Assembly (NCBI GenBank): GCA_016302545.1
Contig: JAEDNK010000034.1
Coordinates: forward strand, 1 to 14,934
Length of the DNA: 14,934 nt
Direction: 5' to 3'
DNA from: Bacillota bacterium
Lineage (GTDB): Bacteria > Bacillota > Clostridia > Peptostreptococcales > Anaerovoracaceae
In this document: piece by piece, positions 6,253 to 12,894 of the stretch
Layout: each line of letters begins with the position of its first letter
Position numbering within the stretch: the stretch's first letter is position 1
Translations under genes and position numbers: made by a program
Notes under the pieces: generated by a model
The model's input: only the letters and a program-made list of their open reading frames with translations
What the model was told of the DNA's origin: nothing
The model's database searches: none

Positions 6253-7135
6253 CTTATTTTACAATATAAAACAGGGCTTTATACAGATTTTCCGTAACCG
6301 GGGAATGAGTTTGGCGTCCATATTTTCCATAGTCGCCATGCTGCTGATTTTGGGACTTTTCTTCGTGATAACGGTAAATATAAATCTCTTTACGGAGGTT
6401 GTCAAGCAGGACTATGACCAGGTGGAGGTTTTCCTTCTGGATGAGACGACCAAGGCAGAGGCCCAGCAGCTTATGGCTGAGATAAAAAAACAGGAGGGCG
6501 TAAGCGAGGTTGAATACAGAAGCAAAGAGCAGGCGTTGGCAATTCTGAAGCAGCGCTGGGGAGAAAGCGGATATCTGCTGGATTCTCTGGGAAAGAATCC
6601 CCTGCCGGCGTCCATACTCATCAGCGTAGATTCTCTTGACAATGCCGGAGCCATAGCCCGCTTCGCAGGCACGCTGGAGGGCGTGGATGACATACAGTAT
6701 TATCAGGAAACGGTGGATAAGCTCACTAAGATTACAAACTTCCTGCAGATAGGAGCCCTGGTGATAATGGCATTTCTCGTGGTGGTCTCCGTAGTGGTGG
6801 TTTCAAACACCGTAAAGCTTACAGTGTTTGCTCGCGCCAAGGAAATCAGGATAATGAAATATGTGGGCGCCACCAACTGGTTTATCAGAGGACCTTTCCT
6901 TGCAGAGGGAATCATTATCGGTGTGCTGGCGGCTCTTATTTCCACAGGACTGATAGCGCTGATTTATGCCAGACTTATTGAGAGCATAGGACCTCAGATT
7001 CTGGCCATAGTGTCAAGCCCGCTTATTTCCGCAAGCTATATGACGGGAAACATGGTTATAATCTTTATCGCGTTGGGAGCCAGCATCGGAGCCTGGGGCA
7101 GCATTATTTCCATGAGAAGATTTTTGGATACCTAG
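6245..7135 (+). CDS. ftsX: Cell division protein FtsX
   Basis: Predicted 296 residues with the FtsX layout: membrane segment 1 at about 22-46, a large outside domain (47-165), then membrane segments at about 167-190, 219-241 and 268-290. The sequence NPLPASILISV (118-128) in the outside domain and ARAKEIRIMKYVGATNWFIRGPFLAEG after segment 2 are typical of the family. FtsX passes the ATPase cycle of FtsE through the membrane to a peptidoglycan hydrolase. The start codon is TTG at 6245, inside the end of ftsE, with GGAGG (6234-6238) six bases before it. The overlap suggests translational coupling that keeps the two subunits in balance. The M23 peptidase gene follows after 24 bases. Confidence 0.95.
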   Translation: MSSLFYNIKQGFIQIFRNRGMSLASIFSIVAMLLILGLFFVITVNINLFTEVVKQDYDQVEVFLLDETTKAEAQQLMAEIKKQEGVSEVEYRSKEQALAILKQRWGESGYLLDSLGKNPLPASILISVDSLDNAGAIARFAGTLEGVDDIQYYQETVDKLTKITNFLQIGALVIMAFLVVVSVVVVSNTVKLTVFARAKEIRIMKYVGATNWFIRGPFLAEGIIIGVLAALISTGLIALIYARLIESIGPQILAIVSSPLISASYMTGNMVIIFIALGASIGAWGSIISMRRFLDT

Positions 7136-7159
7136 AAATGTTACAGGGGGATTTATATT

Positions 7160-8221
7160 ATGATAAAAAACAGTATGACTAAAAAAAGTCTGATAATAAC
7201 GCTTGTCGCCGTCCTCGTCTTTACGATGTGCGCTGCCGGGTTTGCACTTGCGGCTTCCGAAAGCGAGCTCAGAAACGACCTTGACAATGTAGAGGCGGCA
7301 CAGGACGAGCTTAGCAAAAAGATGGCGCAGATTGAGAAGGATGTCAAGGAAATGCAAAAAAAAGTTGACAACCTTAACTACATGATCAATCAGACCACCA
7401 CAGAAATAAATACAACGGAAGAAAAGATAGTAAAAAAAGAAAAGGAAATGGCTGAGAGAGAGGATAACCTTAACGAGCGGCTTAAGGTTATGTACAAGAA
7501 CGGCTCGGTGGGATTTGTGGATATTCTCCTTGGCTCAAACAGCATCTCAGAATTCGTTTCCAATATGGAGATCATCCAGAAAATTTATAAGAACGATATG
7601 GAGGTTCTGGAAACTCTGAAACAGGAGCACGAGGAGCTTCAGGAAATAAAGGCGAATCTCAAGGAGAGAAAGGAAAAGCTGGCGGCGCAGAAAAGCGAGC
7701 TTGCAGAGGAGAAAGTAGCTCTGGATGCCAAAAAGAAGGAGCTTGAGGCAGAGGAGGATAAGCTTAAGGCTGAGGCTGACAGGCTTACTGCGGAGATTAT
7801 AAAGCTGATGGATAAAAACAGTCCTTATGTGGGCGGCGAGTTCACATGGCCTTGCCCTGCCAGCAGATATATTTCCTCCTCCTTTGGAAACAGACTTCAC
7901 CCTACCCTTAAGGTATGGAAATTCCACACAGGCGTGGATATAGGCTGCGCTGCGGGAAAGGATATCGTGGCGGCAGCTTCGGGAAGAGTAATCATGTCAC
8001 AGTGGTACGGCGGCTACGGAAACTGTGTGATGATCGACCATGGCGGCGGAATAGTAACTCTCTACGGACATGCTTCCAAATTGCTGGTAAGCACAGGTGC
8101 GACTGTAAAAAGAGGACAGACTATTGCGCTTGTGGGCTCGACGGGACGTTCCACAGGTCCTCACCTCCACTTTGAGGTTCGTAAAGACGGCGAGTACATA
8201 GATCCAATGAGCTACTTTTAA
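7160..8221 (+). CDS. Secreted coiled-coil M23 peptidase (EnvC/PcsB-like)
   Basis: Predicted 353 residues. A signal peptide (about 1-31, basic start, hydrophobic core, FALA before the cut) leads to a long charged coiled coil (about 34-217, rich in Lys and Glu). A C-terminal M23 (LytM) zinc peptidase domain covers about 225-353. The expected metal-binding and catalytic residues are all present: H256 and D260 in HTGVD, H304 in YGHAS, and H335 and H337 in GPHLHF. The domain order is that of EnvC and of the PcsB-type partners that FtsX activates for septal wall cleavage. Unlike EnvC itself, which has a degenerate active site, this protein should be able to cleave peptide bonds directly. AGGGGG (7145-7150) supports ATG 7160; ATG 7175 is also possible. 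Its place right after ftsX supports a working FtsEX-hydrolase unit. Confidence 0.93.
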   Translation: MIKNSMTKKSLIITLVAVLVFTMCAAGFALAASESELRNDLDNVEAAQDELSKKMAQIEKDVKEMQKKVDNLNYMINQTTTEINTTEEKIVKKEKEMAEREDNLNERLKVMYKNGSVGFVDILLGSNSISEFVSNMEIIQKIYKNDMEVLETLKQEHEELQEIKANLKERKEKLAAQKSELAEEKVALDAKKKELEAEEDKLKAEADRLTAEIIKLMDKNSPYVGGEFTWPCPASRYISSSFGNRLHPTLKVWKFHTGVDIGCAAGKDIVAAASGRVIMSQWYGGYGNCVMIDHGGGIVTLYGHASKLLVSTGATVKRGQTIALVGSTGRSTGPHLHFEVRKDGEYIDPMSYF

Positions 8222-8230
8222 GGTCAAATT

Positions 8231-9880
8231 ATGAAACTAAACCCTACAATCATAAAATTACTGAATAACAGAGGCATTGTAGCAGAAGAAGATATAGAAG
8301 AATTCCTTTCCGACAAGCCTCAGAAAACTTATGACCCATCCCTGCTGGAGGATATTTCGGCGGGGGTGGATTTAATATTGTCTGAAATCGAAAGAGGCTC
8401 CAAAATCTGCATCTACGGAGACTACGACGCTGACGGCATAACCTCTACCTCACTTATGCTCAGCATACTGGGACATCTTATGCCGAGGGAGAAGCTCGAC
8501 TACTACATACCTTCCCGCTTTGAAGAGGGCTATGGACTGAACATGGAGGCTGTCAGGCATATCAGGGAAAGGGGCGCGGACATGATCATAACCGTAGACT
8601 GCGGCAGCGTTTCGGAGGAGGAAGTCTCTTATGCTCAGGAGCTGGGCATGAAGATTGTGGTGACGGATCATCACAACATTACGGACAAGATGGCAGGCTG
8701 TGCTCTCATCAATCCTAAAAAGCCGAAAAGCGCCTATCCTTTCAGGGAGCTGTCAGGCTGCGGAGTTGCATTTAAAACTGCGCAGATGATACAGCAGAAG
8801 GCGGGGCTGCCAAAGAGGGTGCTTTCGGAGGTTTTGGATCTGGTGGCAATAGGCACCATAGGAGATATAATGCCTTTAGTAGATGAAAACAGAACTATGG
8901 TAAAGTTCGGTCTTAGGATGATAAATACGGGCAGACGCCCGGGTCTGAGAAAGCTCATAGAAGGCGCAGGACTGAAATTGGGAAGCATCACATCGGAAAA
9001 TGTGGGATTTGTCATAGTACCTCATCTCAATGCCAGCGGCAGAATTGAGGACGCCTCTCTGGCGGTGCGTCTCCTGACAGCCGAGGAAGGCGACAGCCGC
9101 ATAGATGAAATAGTCGAGGACCTTTTATACAAGAATCGGGAAAGGAAGAGACTGCAGGCTGAGGCATTCAAATCCTGCACAGCGGGACTGGATAAAAGCA
9201 GCCTCGATGATTTTCTCCTAATAGAGTCAAGAGACGCCCATGAGGGAATTGCAGGTATAGCCTGCGGACGTATTAAGGATACATATTACAGACCTGCGGT
9301 GATCCTCACGCCTACGGGAAATCATGGAGAGCTGCTCAAAGGAACGGGAAGAAGCATTGAGGGGGTCAACCTTTACGAGCTGCTGAAAAAACATGAAGCG
9401 CTCTTTGAAAAATTCGGAGGCCACAGCGCCGCCTGCGGCTTTACCATGAAAAAGGAAAATCTGGGAGCTCTGAGAAAGGGCTTGCTTGAAGACATGGCGG
9501 AGCTTGTAGACAGAAATCCGGAGATTTTCGTGAAAAAATATCCGGTGGATATGGATCTTAAGGCGGAGGATATAAGCATGGCCTTTGCAGAGCAGCTGGA
9601 GCTTCTGGCACCCTTTGGAAAAGACAATCCAAGGCCACTCTTTGAGCTTGCGGATATGACGTTAAACGATGTGAGATTTATGGGAACCGAAAACCAGCAT
9701 GTCAGATTTACTGCCCGTGACAGGCAGGGAAGAGGTATTCAGTGCGTGCTGTTTAACCGAGGGGCTGACTACGGAACTATGCTGTATGCAAAAAGGTCCT
9801 TTGACCTTATAGGGCACCTGGAATGTCAGGTATGGCAGGGCTCAAAGCGTCTTCAGTTTATGACGGAAAAGATTTTATAA
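8231..9880 (+). CDS. recJ: Single-stranded-DNA-specific exonuclease RecJ
   Basis: Predicted 549 residues, near the usual length. The DHH phosphoesterase half shows IYGDYDADGITSTSL (DYDADG at 64-69), TVDCGS with D123, and VVTDHHNI with DHH at 146-148, all metal-binding. The DHHA1 half shows KFGGHSAACGF at about 392-402. The C-terminal part should be the OB-like domain. RecJ degrades single-stranded DNA 5' to 3' in recombination, mismatch and base excision repair. It starts nine bases after the M23 gene with only a weak AAGG site, so it is probably read through from the ftsEX operon. The promoter at 9892-9920 follows it. Confidence 0.96.
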   Translation: MKLNPTIIKLLNNRGIVAEEDIEEFLSDKPQKTYDPSLLEDISAGVDLILSEIERGSKICIYGDYDADGITSTSLMLSILGHLMPREKLDYYIPSRFEEGYGLNMEAVRHIRERGADMIITVDCGSVSEEEVSYAQELGMKIVVTDHHNITDKMAGCALINPKKPKSAYPFRELSGCGVAFKTAQMIQQKAGLPKRVLSEVLDLVAIGTIGDIMPLVDENRTMVKFGLRMINTGRRPGLRKLIEGAGLKLGSITSENVGFVIVPHLNASGRIEDASLAVRLLTAEEGDSRIDEIVEDLLYKNRERKRLQAEAFKSCTAGLDKSSLDDFLLIESRDAHEGIAGIACGRIKDTYYRPAVILTPTGNHGELLKGTGRSIEGVNLYELLKKHEALFEKFGGHSAACGFTMKKENLGALRKGLLEDMAELVDRNPEIFVKKYPVDMDLKAEDISMAFAEQLELLAPFGKDNPRPLFELADMTLNDVRFMGTENQHVRFTARDRQGRGIQCVLFNRGADYGTMLYAKRSFDLIGHLECQVWQGSKRLQFMTEKIL

Positions 9881-9891
9881 GAAAAATTGGT

Positions 9892-9920
9892 TTGACTATA
9901 TTTGACAGCAGTGGTATAAT
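9892..9920 (+). promoter_or_regulatory. Strong extended -10 sigma-A promoter for the YerC-like gene
   Basis: TTGACT (9892-9897) and perfect TATAAT (9915-9920) are spaced by 17 bp, with TGG before the -10. A second TTGACA lies at 9902-9907, too close to use the same -10. The transcript would start near 9927 and have a leader of about 78 bases. Confidence 0.8.
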
Positions 9921-10005
9921 CAAAAAAGATAGTTTAGTAATTTAATCGGTAAAATCGAATTGTTGTTGCCTGCTTTGCAGGGACATTTCCCGGGAGGAAA
10001 CAGTG

Positions 10006-10305
10006 ATGGCATATGAATCAAAGTTTAAGAGAGATGATATTGATGAATTGTTTGACGCGGTTTTAACGCTTGAAGACAGAGAGGACTGCTATAGGTTTTT
10101 TGAGGACATCTGCACTATAAATGAGATACACGCGATTGCGCAGAGACTGCAGGTGGCCAAACTGCTTTCCGAGAAAAAAACCTACAGCGAGATTGAGTCC
10201 ATTACCAAGGCGTCGACGGCGACCATCAGCAGAATTAATAAATGTCTGGTTTACGGCGCAGACGGATATAAGAGAGTTTTGGAAAGACTTCAAGAAGAAA
10301 AATAA
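10006..10305 (+). CDS. YerC/YecD-family TrpR-like DNA-binding protein
   Basis: Predicted 99 residues, all alpha, matching the small YerC/YecD proteins of Firmicutes that share the TrpR fold. The family pattern is clear: LFDAVLTLEDREDCYRFFEDICTINEI, then AQRLQVAKLL, then the helix-turn-helix YSEIESITKASTATISRINKCL at about 60-81. It should bind DNA as a dimer, but target and ligand are unknown, and the trp genes are not nearby. GGGAGG (9992-9997) fits ATG 10006 at eight bases; an adjacent GTG at 10003 is less likely. With its own strong promoter and a clear terminator it is a one-gene transcription unit, unlike its neighbours. Confidence 0.92.
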   Translation: MAYESKFKRDDIDELFDAVLTLEDREDCYRFFEDICTINEIHAIAQRLQVAKLLSEKKTYSEIESITKASTATISRINKCLVYGADGYKRVLERLQEEK

Positions 10306-10326
10306 TGTTTGTATATCTTAATACAT

Positions 10327-10356
10327 AAAGGACGCCGACGGCGTTCTTTGCTTTTT
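10327..10356 (+). terminator. Rho-independent terminator after the YerC-like gene
   Basis: AAAGGACGCC (10327-10336) pairs with GGCGTTCTTT (10340-10349): ten pairs with one G-T wobble and a three-base loop GAC. Five T residues follow at 10352-10356. Confidence 0.85.
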
Positions 10357-10380
10357 GTGATAAAAAAATTTGTGATAAAA
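10354..10380. repeat. Tandem 12-bp duplication before the phosphopantetheinyl transferase gene
   Basis: TTTGTGATAAAA occurs at 10354-10365 and again at 10369-10380, a 15-bp period. It overlaps the T-run of the terminator and ends just before the next gene. No sigma-A promoter pair is convincing here. Confidence 0.55.
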
Positions 10381-10403
10381 AGTGAATGGGAAAGGAAACA
10401 GTA

Positions 10404-10982
10404 ATGGAATATAAGGTCTTTGTGCGGGAGCTCACAGGCGAAAGATGTGACCCCAAGGAGATGAGCAGGAAATTATGCGCCGACGCCATAAATGCCTATT
10501 GCGCAATGGAGCGCGTCGAAATGCCTCAAACCGAAGAAGGAGAAGGCTTCACACCGGAGGACTTCATGGAGGAGGAAAAGGGAAAGCCATATCTTTTGGG
10601 AAATCCGGTGCACTTCAGCGTAAGCCATTCGGGGCTTTTGTGGCTATGCATGGTGGGAGGAGCGCCCTGCGGCATAGATATTCAGCAGGAGCAGGACTGC
10701 AGCTACGAAAAAATATCGGCACGCCATTTTAATGAGGTTGAGCAGGAATACATCGGCAGAGAGGGGCTGCCCGGATTTTTCAGATTGTGGACTATGCGTG
10801 AGGCCTACGGAAAGTATACAGGCCGGGGCTTTTACGGAGAAATGCCGTCTTTGGTAAGCGAAGACGGACAGCCTGCAACAGAGGCAGGCGGCGTTTTTTT
10901 CCATGAAATTGAAATAGGTTCGGGCATATACTGCACCTGCTGCACGGGAGGAAAAGATGATGAAATCCTGTTTGTCGGGTAA
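10404..10982 (+). CDS. Sfp-type 4'-phosphopantetheinyl transferase
   Basis: Predicted 192 residues. Family motifs in order: GKPYL (60-64), VHFSVSHSG (69-77), CGIDIQ (89-94) with magnesium ligand D92, and FRLWTMREAYGKYTGRG (126-142) with W129, E133 and K137. It should transfer phosphopantetheine from CoA to a serine of a carrier protein. Whether it serves the fatty acid carrier or a peptide/polyketide synthase cannot be told; no synthase is nearby. The usual W-x-x-K-E motif reads W-x-x-R-E, a conservative change at R132. ATG 10404 follows AAAGGA by seven bases; ATG 10386 is in frame but has no ribosome binding site. The 3' end overlaps recX by 26 bases. Confidence 0.9.
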   Translation: MEYKVFVRELTGERCDPKEMSRKLCADAINAYCAMERVEMPQTEEGEGFTPEDFMEEEKGKPYLLGNPVHFSVSHSGLLWLCMVGGAPCGIDIQQEQDCSYEKISARHFNEVEQEYIGREGLPGFFRLWTMREAYGKYTGRGFYGEMPSLVSEDGQPATEAGGVFFHEIEIGSGIYCTCCTGGKDDEILFVG

Positions 10983-11529
10983 CGATAAGGAAAGAGATAA
11001 TGATAATAAGCGTCAGATCGAAAAAGCCAGACAGGCTGCTCTGCGAAAGCTTTCCGCAAGAGAAAGGACGGAAAAGGAGATTTTGGACTTTCTGAAGGAG
11101 GCGGGCTGCACCCATGAAGAAGCAGCTGAAATAACAGCGGAATTCAGAGAATGGGGTTATATCGACGATGAAAAGTACTGCCGCAGATACTTTGAGTACG
11201 GTAGGAGCAAGGGCAAAGCCGCGCCTCGCATAGTCAGTGAGCTGACGCAGAAGGGCATTTCTTCGGAAAAAGCCCGCAGGGTGCTTGCGGCCATGAAGGA
11301 GGAAGCCGGCGGAGACGGATGGACTGAGGACAGGCAGGCGGCCCTTTCCGTGGGAATGAAGATGACCGCAGCTCAGAGGGAACTCGGCAAAGCCATCGAT
11401 GATAAGTTTCTCGCCAAAGTGGGCAGGAGGCTTACGGGTTTGGGCTACGATAGCGGCACCTGTTATTATGTTATAGGAAAGATAAGAGATTACGGCAGGG
11501 AAAGAGAAAGAGAAAGAGAAGATGAATGA
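10957..11529 (+). CDS. recX: Regulatory protein RecX
   Basis: Predicted 190 residues, mostly helical, with the tandem three-helix layout of RecX, which binds and restrains RecA filaments. Recognisable stretches are ARQAALRKLSARERTEKEILDFLKEAG, FREWGYIDDEKYCRRYFEYG, then KGKAAPRIVSELTQKGI. The first 18 residues are polar and lysine-rich and may be a lead or a slightly early start. ATG 10957 and ATG 10960 are adjacent; GGGAGG (10946-10951) is five or eight bases away. The C-terminus is an Arg-Glu run encoded by three perfect GAAAGA units. It overlaps the phosphopantetheinyl transferase by 26 bases and tcdA by eight, so the three form one operon. recA is not in the window. Confidence 0.88.
   Translation: MMKSCLSGNDKERDNDNKRQIEKARQAALRKLSARERTEKEILDFLKEAGCTHEEAAEITAEFREWGYIDDEKYCRRYFEYGRSKGKAAPRIVSELTQKGISSEKARRVLAAMKEEAGGDGWTEDRQAALSVGMKMTAAQRELGKAIDDKFLAKVGRRLTGLGYDSGTCYYVIGKIRDYGREREREREDE
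11500..11517. repeat. GAAAGA hexamer microsatellite at the recX/tcdA junction
   Basis: Three perfect GAAAGA units (11500-11505, 11506-11511, 11512-11517) run into GAAGATG. They encode the Arg-Glu tail of RecX and lie where the ribosome binding site for tcdA (ATG 11522) should be. Confidence 0.85.
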
Positions 11530-12280
11530 CCGGTTTCAGAGAACACGAATGCTCATCGGGCAGGAAAATTTAGATAAACTGAAAGATACCAAGGTGCTTG
11601 TTTTCGGTGTAGGAGGCGTGGGCGGATATGTCTGCGAGGCTCTGTGCCGCGCAGGGGTCGGGCAAATTGACATCGTGGATAAGGATGTGGTGGATGTGAC
11701 AAACATAAACCGTCAGATAATCGCAACCTATGAGACCATCGGACGCCCTAAGGTTCAGGTGTGCAAAGAGAGGATGCTTTCAATAAATCCTGATGTGAAG
11801 ACGGATGCAAGGCAGTGCTTTTATCTGCCCGAAAAAGCTTCGGAGTTTGATTTCGCATCTTACGATTATGTGGTGGACGCAGTGGATAATGTGACCGCCA
11901 AGATTGACATTATTTGCAATGCAAGGACTTCCGGAGTGCCTGTTATCTCCTCCATGGGGACGGGCAACAAGCTGGACCCTACCATGTTTAAAATAGCCGA
12001 TATCGAGGAGACGAGGGTCTGCCCCCTTGCAAAGGTGGTGCGAAAGGAACTTCGAAAGCGGGGCATTTCAGGAGTTAAGGTTTTGTACTCGGAGGAGGAG
12101 CCGAGAAAGCCTGTCTTTGAGGGCGAAAAGGGCGATGCTGATTGCGCTGCCGGTAACGCGGGCTTCGATAGCCGGCTCGGTGCAGAGGCAAAGAGAATAC
12201 CCGCAAGCATAAGCTTTGTGCCTTCTGCCGCGGGTCTTATAATTGCCGGTCGTGTGGTTTTAGATATTCTTAAGATGTGA
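11522..12280 (+). CDS. tcdA: tRNA threonylcarbamoyladenosine dehydratase (TcdA)
   Basis: Predicted 252 residues of the ThiF/MoeB/E1 adenylation family. GVGGVGG at 29-35 is the nucleotide loop, NINRQ at 61-65 carries the conserved arginine, K77 follows, and DAVDN at 119-123 is the usual acidic site. The first residues, RFQRTRMLIGQENLDKL, and RVCPLAKVVRKELRKRG (165-181) are typical of TcdA (YgdL/CsdL). The enzyme uses ATP to cyclise t6A to ct6A at position 37 of ANN-decoding tRNAs. ATG 11522 lies inside the end of recX with only a purine-rich GAGAAG upstream, so translation is likely coupled. The segment from about 196 to 224 is longer and more polar than I expect and may be a loop. Its 3' end overlaps the opposing LOG gene by 21 bases. 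Confidence 0.92.
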   Translation: MNDRFQRTRMLIGQENLDKLKDTKVLVFGVGGVGGYVCEALCRAGVGQIDIVDKDVVDVTNINRQIIATYETIGRPKVQVCKERMLSINPDVKTDARQCFYLPEKASEFDFASYDYVVDAVDNVTAKIDIICNARTSGVPVISSMGTGNKLDPTMFKIADIEETRVCPLAKVVRKELRKRGISGVKVLYSEEEPRKPVFEGEKGDADCAAGNAGFDSRLGAEAKRIPASISFVPSAAGLIIAGRVVLDILKM

Positions 12281-12835
12281 TAGATCCAGGGGGCTTTCCA
12301 GCTCCCTTTCTATATAATCCAGCATTTCATCGGCATCGTCAAATATGCCGAAAATATCGAGACATGAGGCTTTCATAAAACCCTTGCTGACTGTGGTTTC
12401 AAGGAGCTCATTCAGTAGGTCGTAGTAACCCTTCACATTGAATACGGCGATGGGCTTGTTCAGCTGTCCCAGCTGCTTAAGGGTAAGGATTTCAAAAAAT
12501 TCCTCGTAGGTGCCGATACCGCCGGGCACCATGACAAAGGCGTCGGACATGTTTTCCATGAGTTCCTTACGCTCCCTCATGGTGTCGGTGAAAATAAATT
12601 CGCTGCACTGCTTGTAGAGAATCCCCGGCTTGTCAAAAAACCTGGGTGCAATACCAGTGGTTCGGCCTCCGCACGCGGCTACGCCGCGGGCCGCGGCGCC
12701 CATGAGCCCCTGGGCGCCGCCGCCGAATACCAGCCCGTGACCGCGGGCTGCTATGCGGCGGCCGAGAGCCTCCGCTGCGTCGTAATATATCTGTTCAAGG
12801 TCGGTGCTGCTGGCACCGTACATACAAATGTTCAT
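12260..12835 (-). CDS. LOG-family (TIGR00730) nucleotide phosphoribohydrolase-like protein
   Basis: Predicted 191 residues with a Rossmann fold, the only gene on the minus strand. Family motifs are LVFGGGAQGLMGAAARG (35-51), MRERKELM (86-93) with the catalytic arginine, and VPGGIGTYEEFFE (103-115). LOG proteins hydrolyse cytokinin-type nucleoside 5'-monophosphates to free base plus ribose 5-phosphate; many bacterial members are better called AMP or nucleotide phosphoribohydrolases, and the substrate here is unknown. The older label lysine decarboxylase is wrong for this family. CCTCC at 12843-12847 on the + strand gives GGAGG seven bases before the start. A near-perfect promoter lies upstream. 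Its last codons overlap the end of tcdA, so the two transcripts collide. Confidence 0.92.
   Translation of the reverse strand: MNICMYGASSTDLEQIYYDAAEALGRRIAARGHGLVFGGGAQGLMGAAARGVAACGGRTTGIAPRFFDKPGILYKQCSEFIFTDTMRERKELMENMSDAFVMVPGGIGTYEEFFEILTLKQLGQLNKPIAVFNVKGYYDLLNELLETTVSKGFMKASCLDIFGIFDDADEMLDYIERELESPLDLSHLKNI
12288..12307. terminator. Possible terminator hairpin in the tcdA/LOG overlap region
   Basis: AGGGGGCT (12288-12295) pairs with AGCTCCCT (12300-12307), eight pairs with one G-T wobble and a TTCC loop. On the + strand TTTCTATAT follows, a poor T-run. It lies eight bases after the tcdA stop and within the last codons of the opposing gene. Termination of tcdA is plausible but weakly supported. 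Confidence 0.4.
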
Positions 12836-12864
12836 GGCATAACCTCCGTTATAAATCCAAAACT

Positions 12865-12894
12865 ATTATACAAAACCCATTACAGGAGTGTCAA
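12865..12894 (-). promoter_or_regulatory. Consensus sigma-A promoter for the LOG gene
   Basis: On the minus strand a perfect TTGACA (12894-12889) and a perfect TATAAT (12870-12865) are 18 bp apart. Transcription would start near 12858, about 23 bases before the LOG start codon. The -35 box overlaps the start codon of the divergent gene at 12894, and that gene's AGGAG lies in the spacer. Confidence 0.8.

Noticed and set aside
10357..10403. GATAAA boxes in the tandem duplication as a promoter for the phosphopantetheinyl transferase operon
   Set aside because: No matching -35 at the right distance; the operon's promoter could not be placed.
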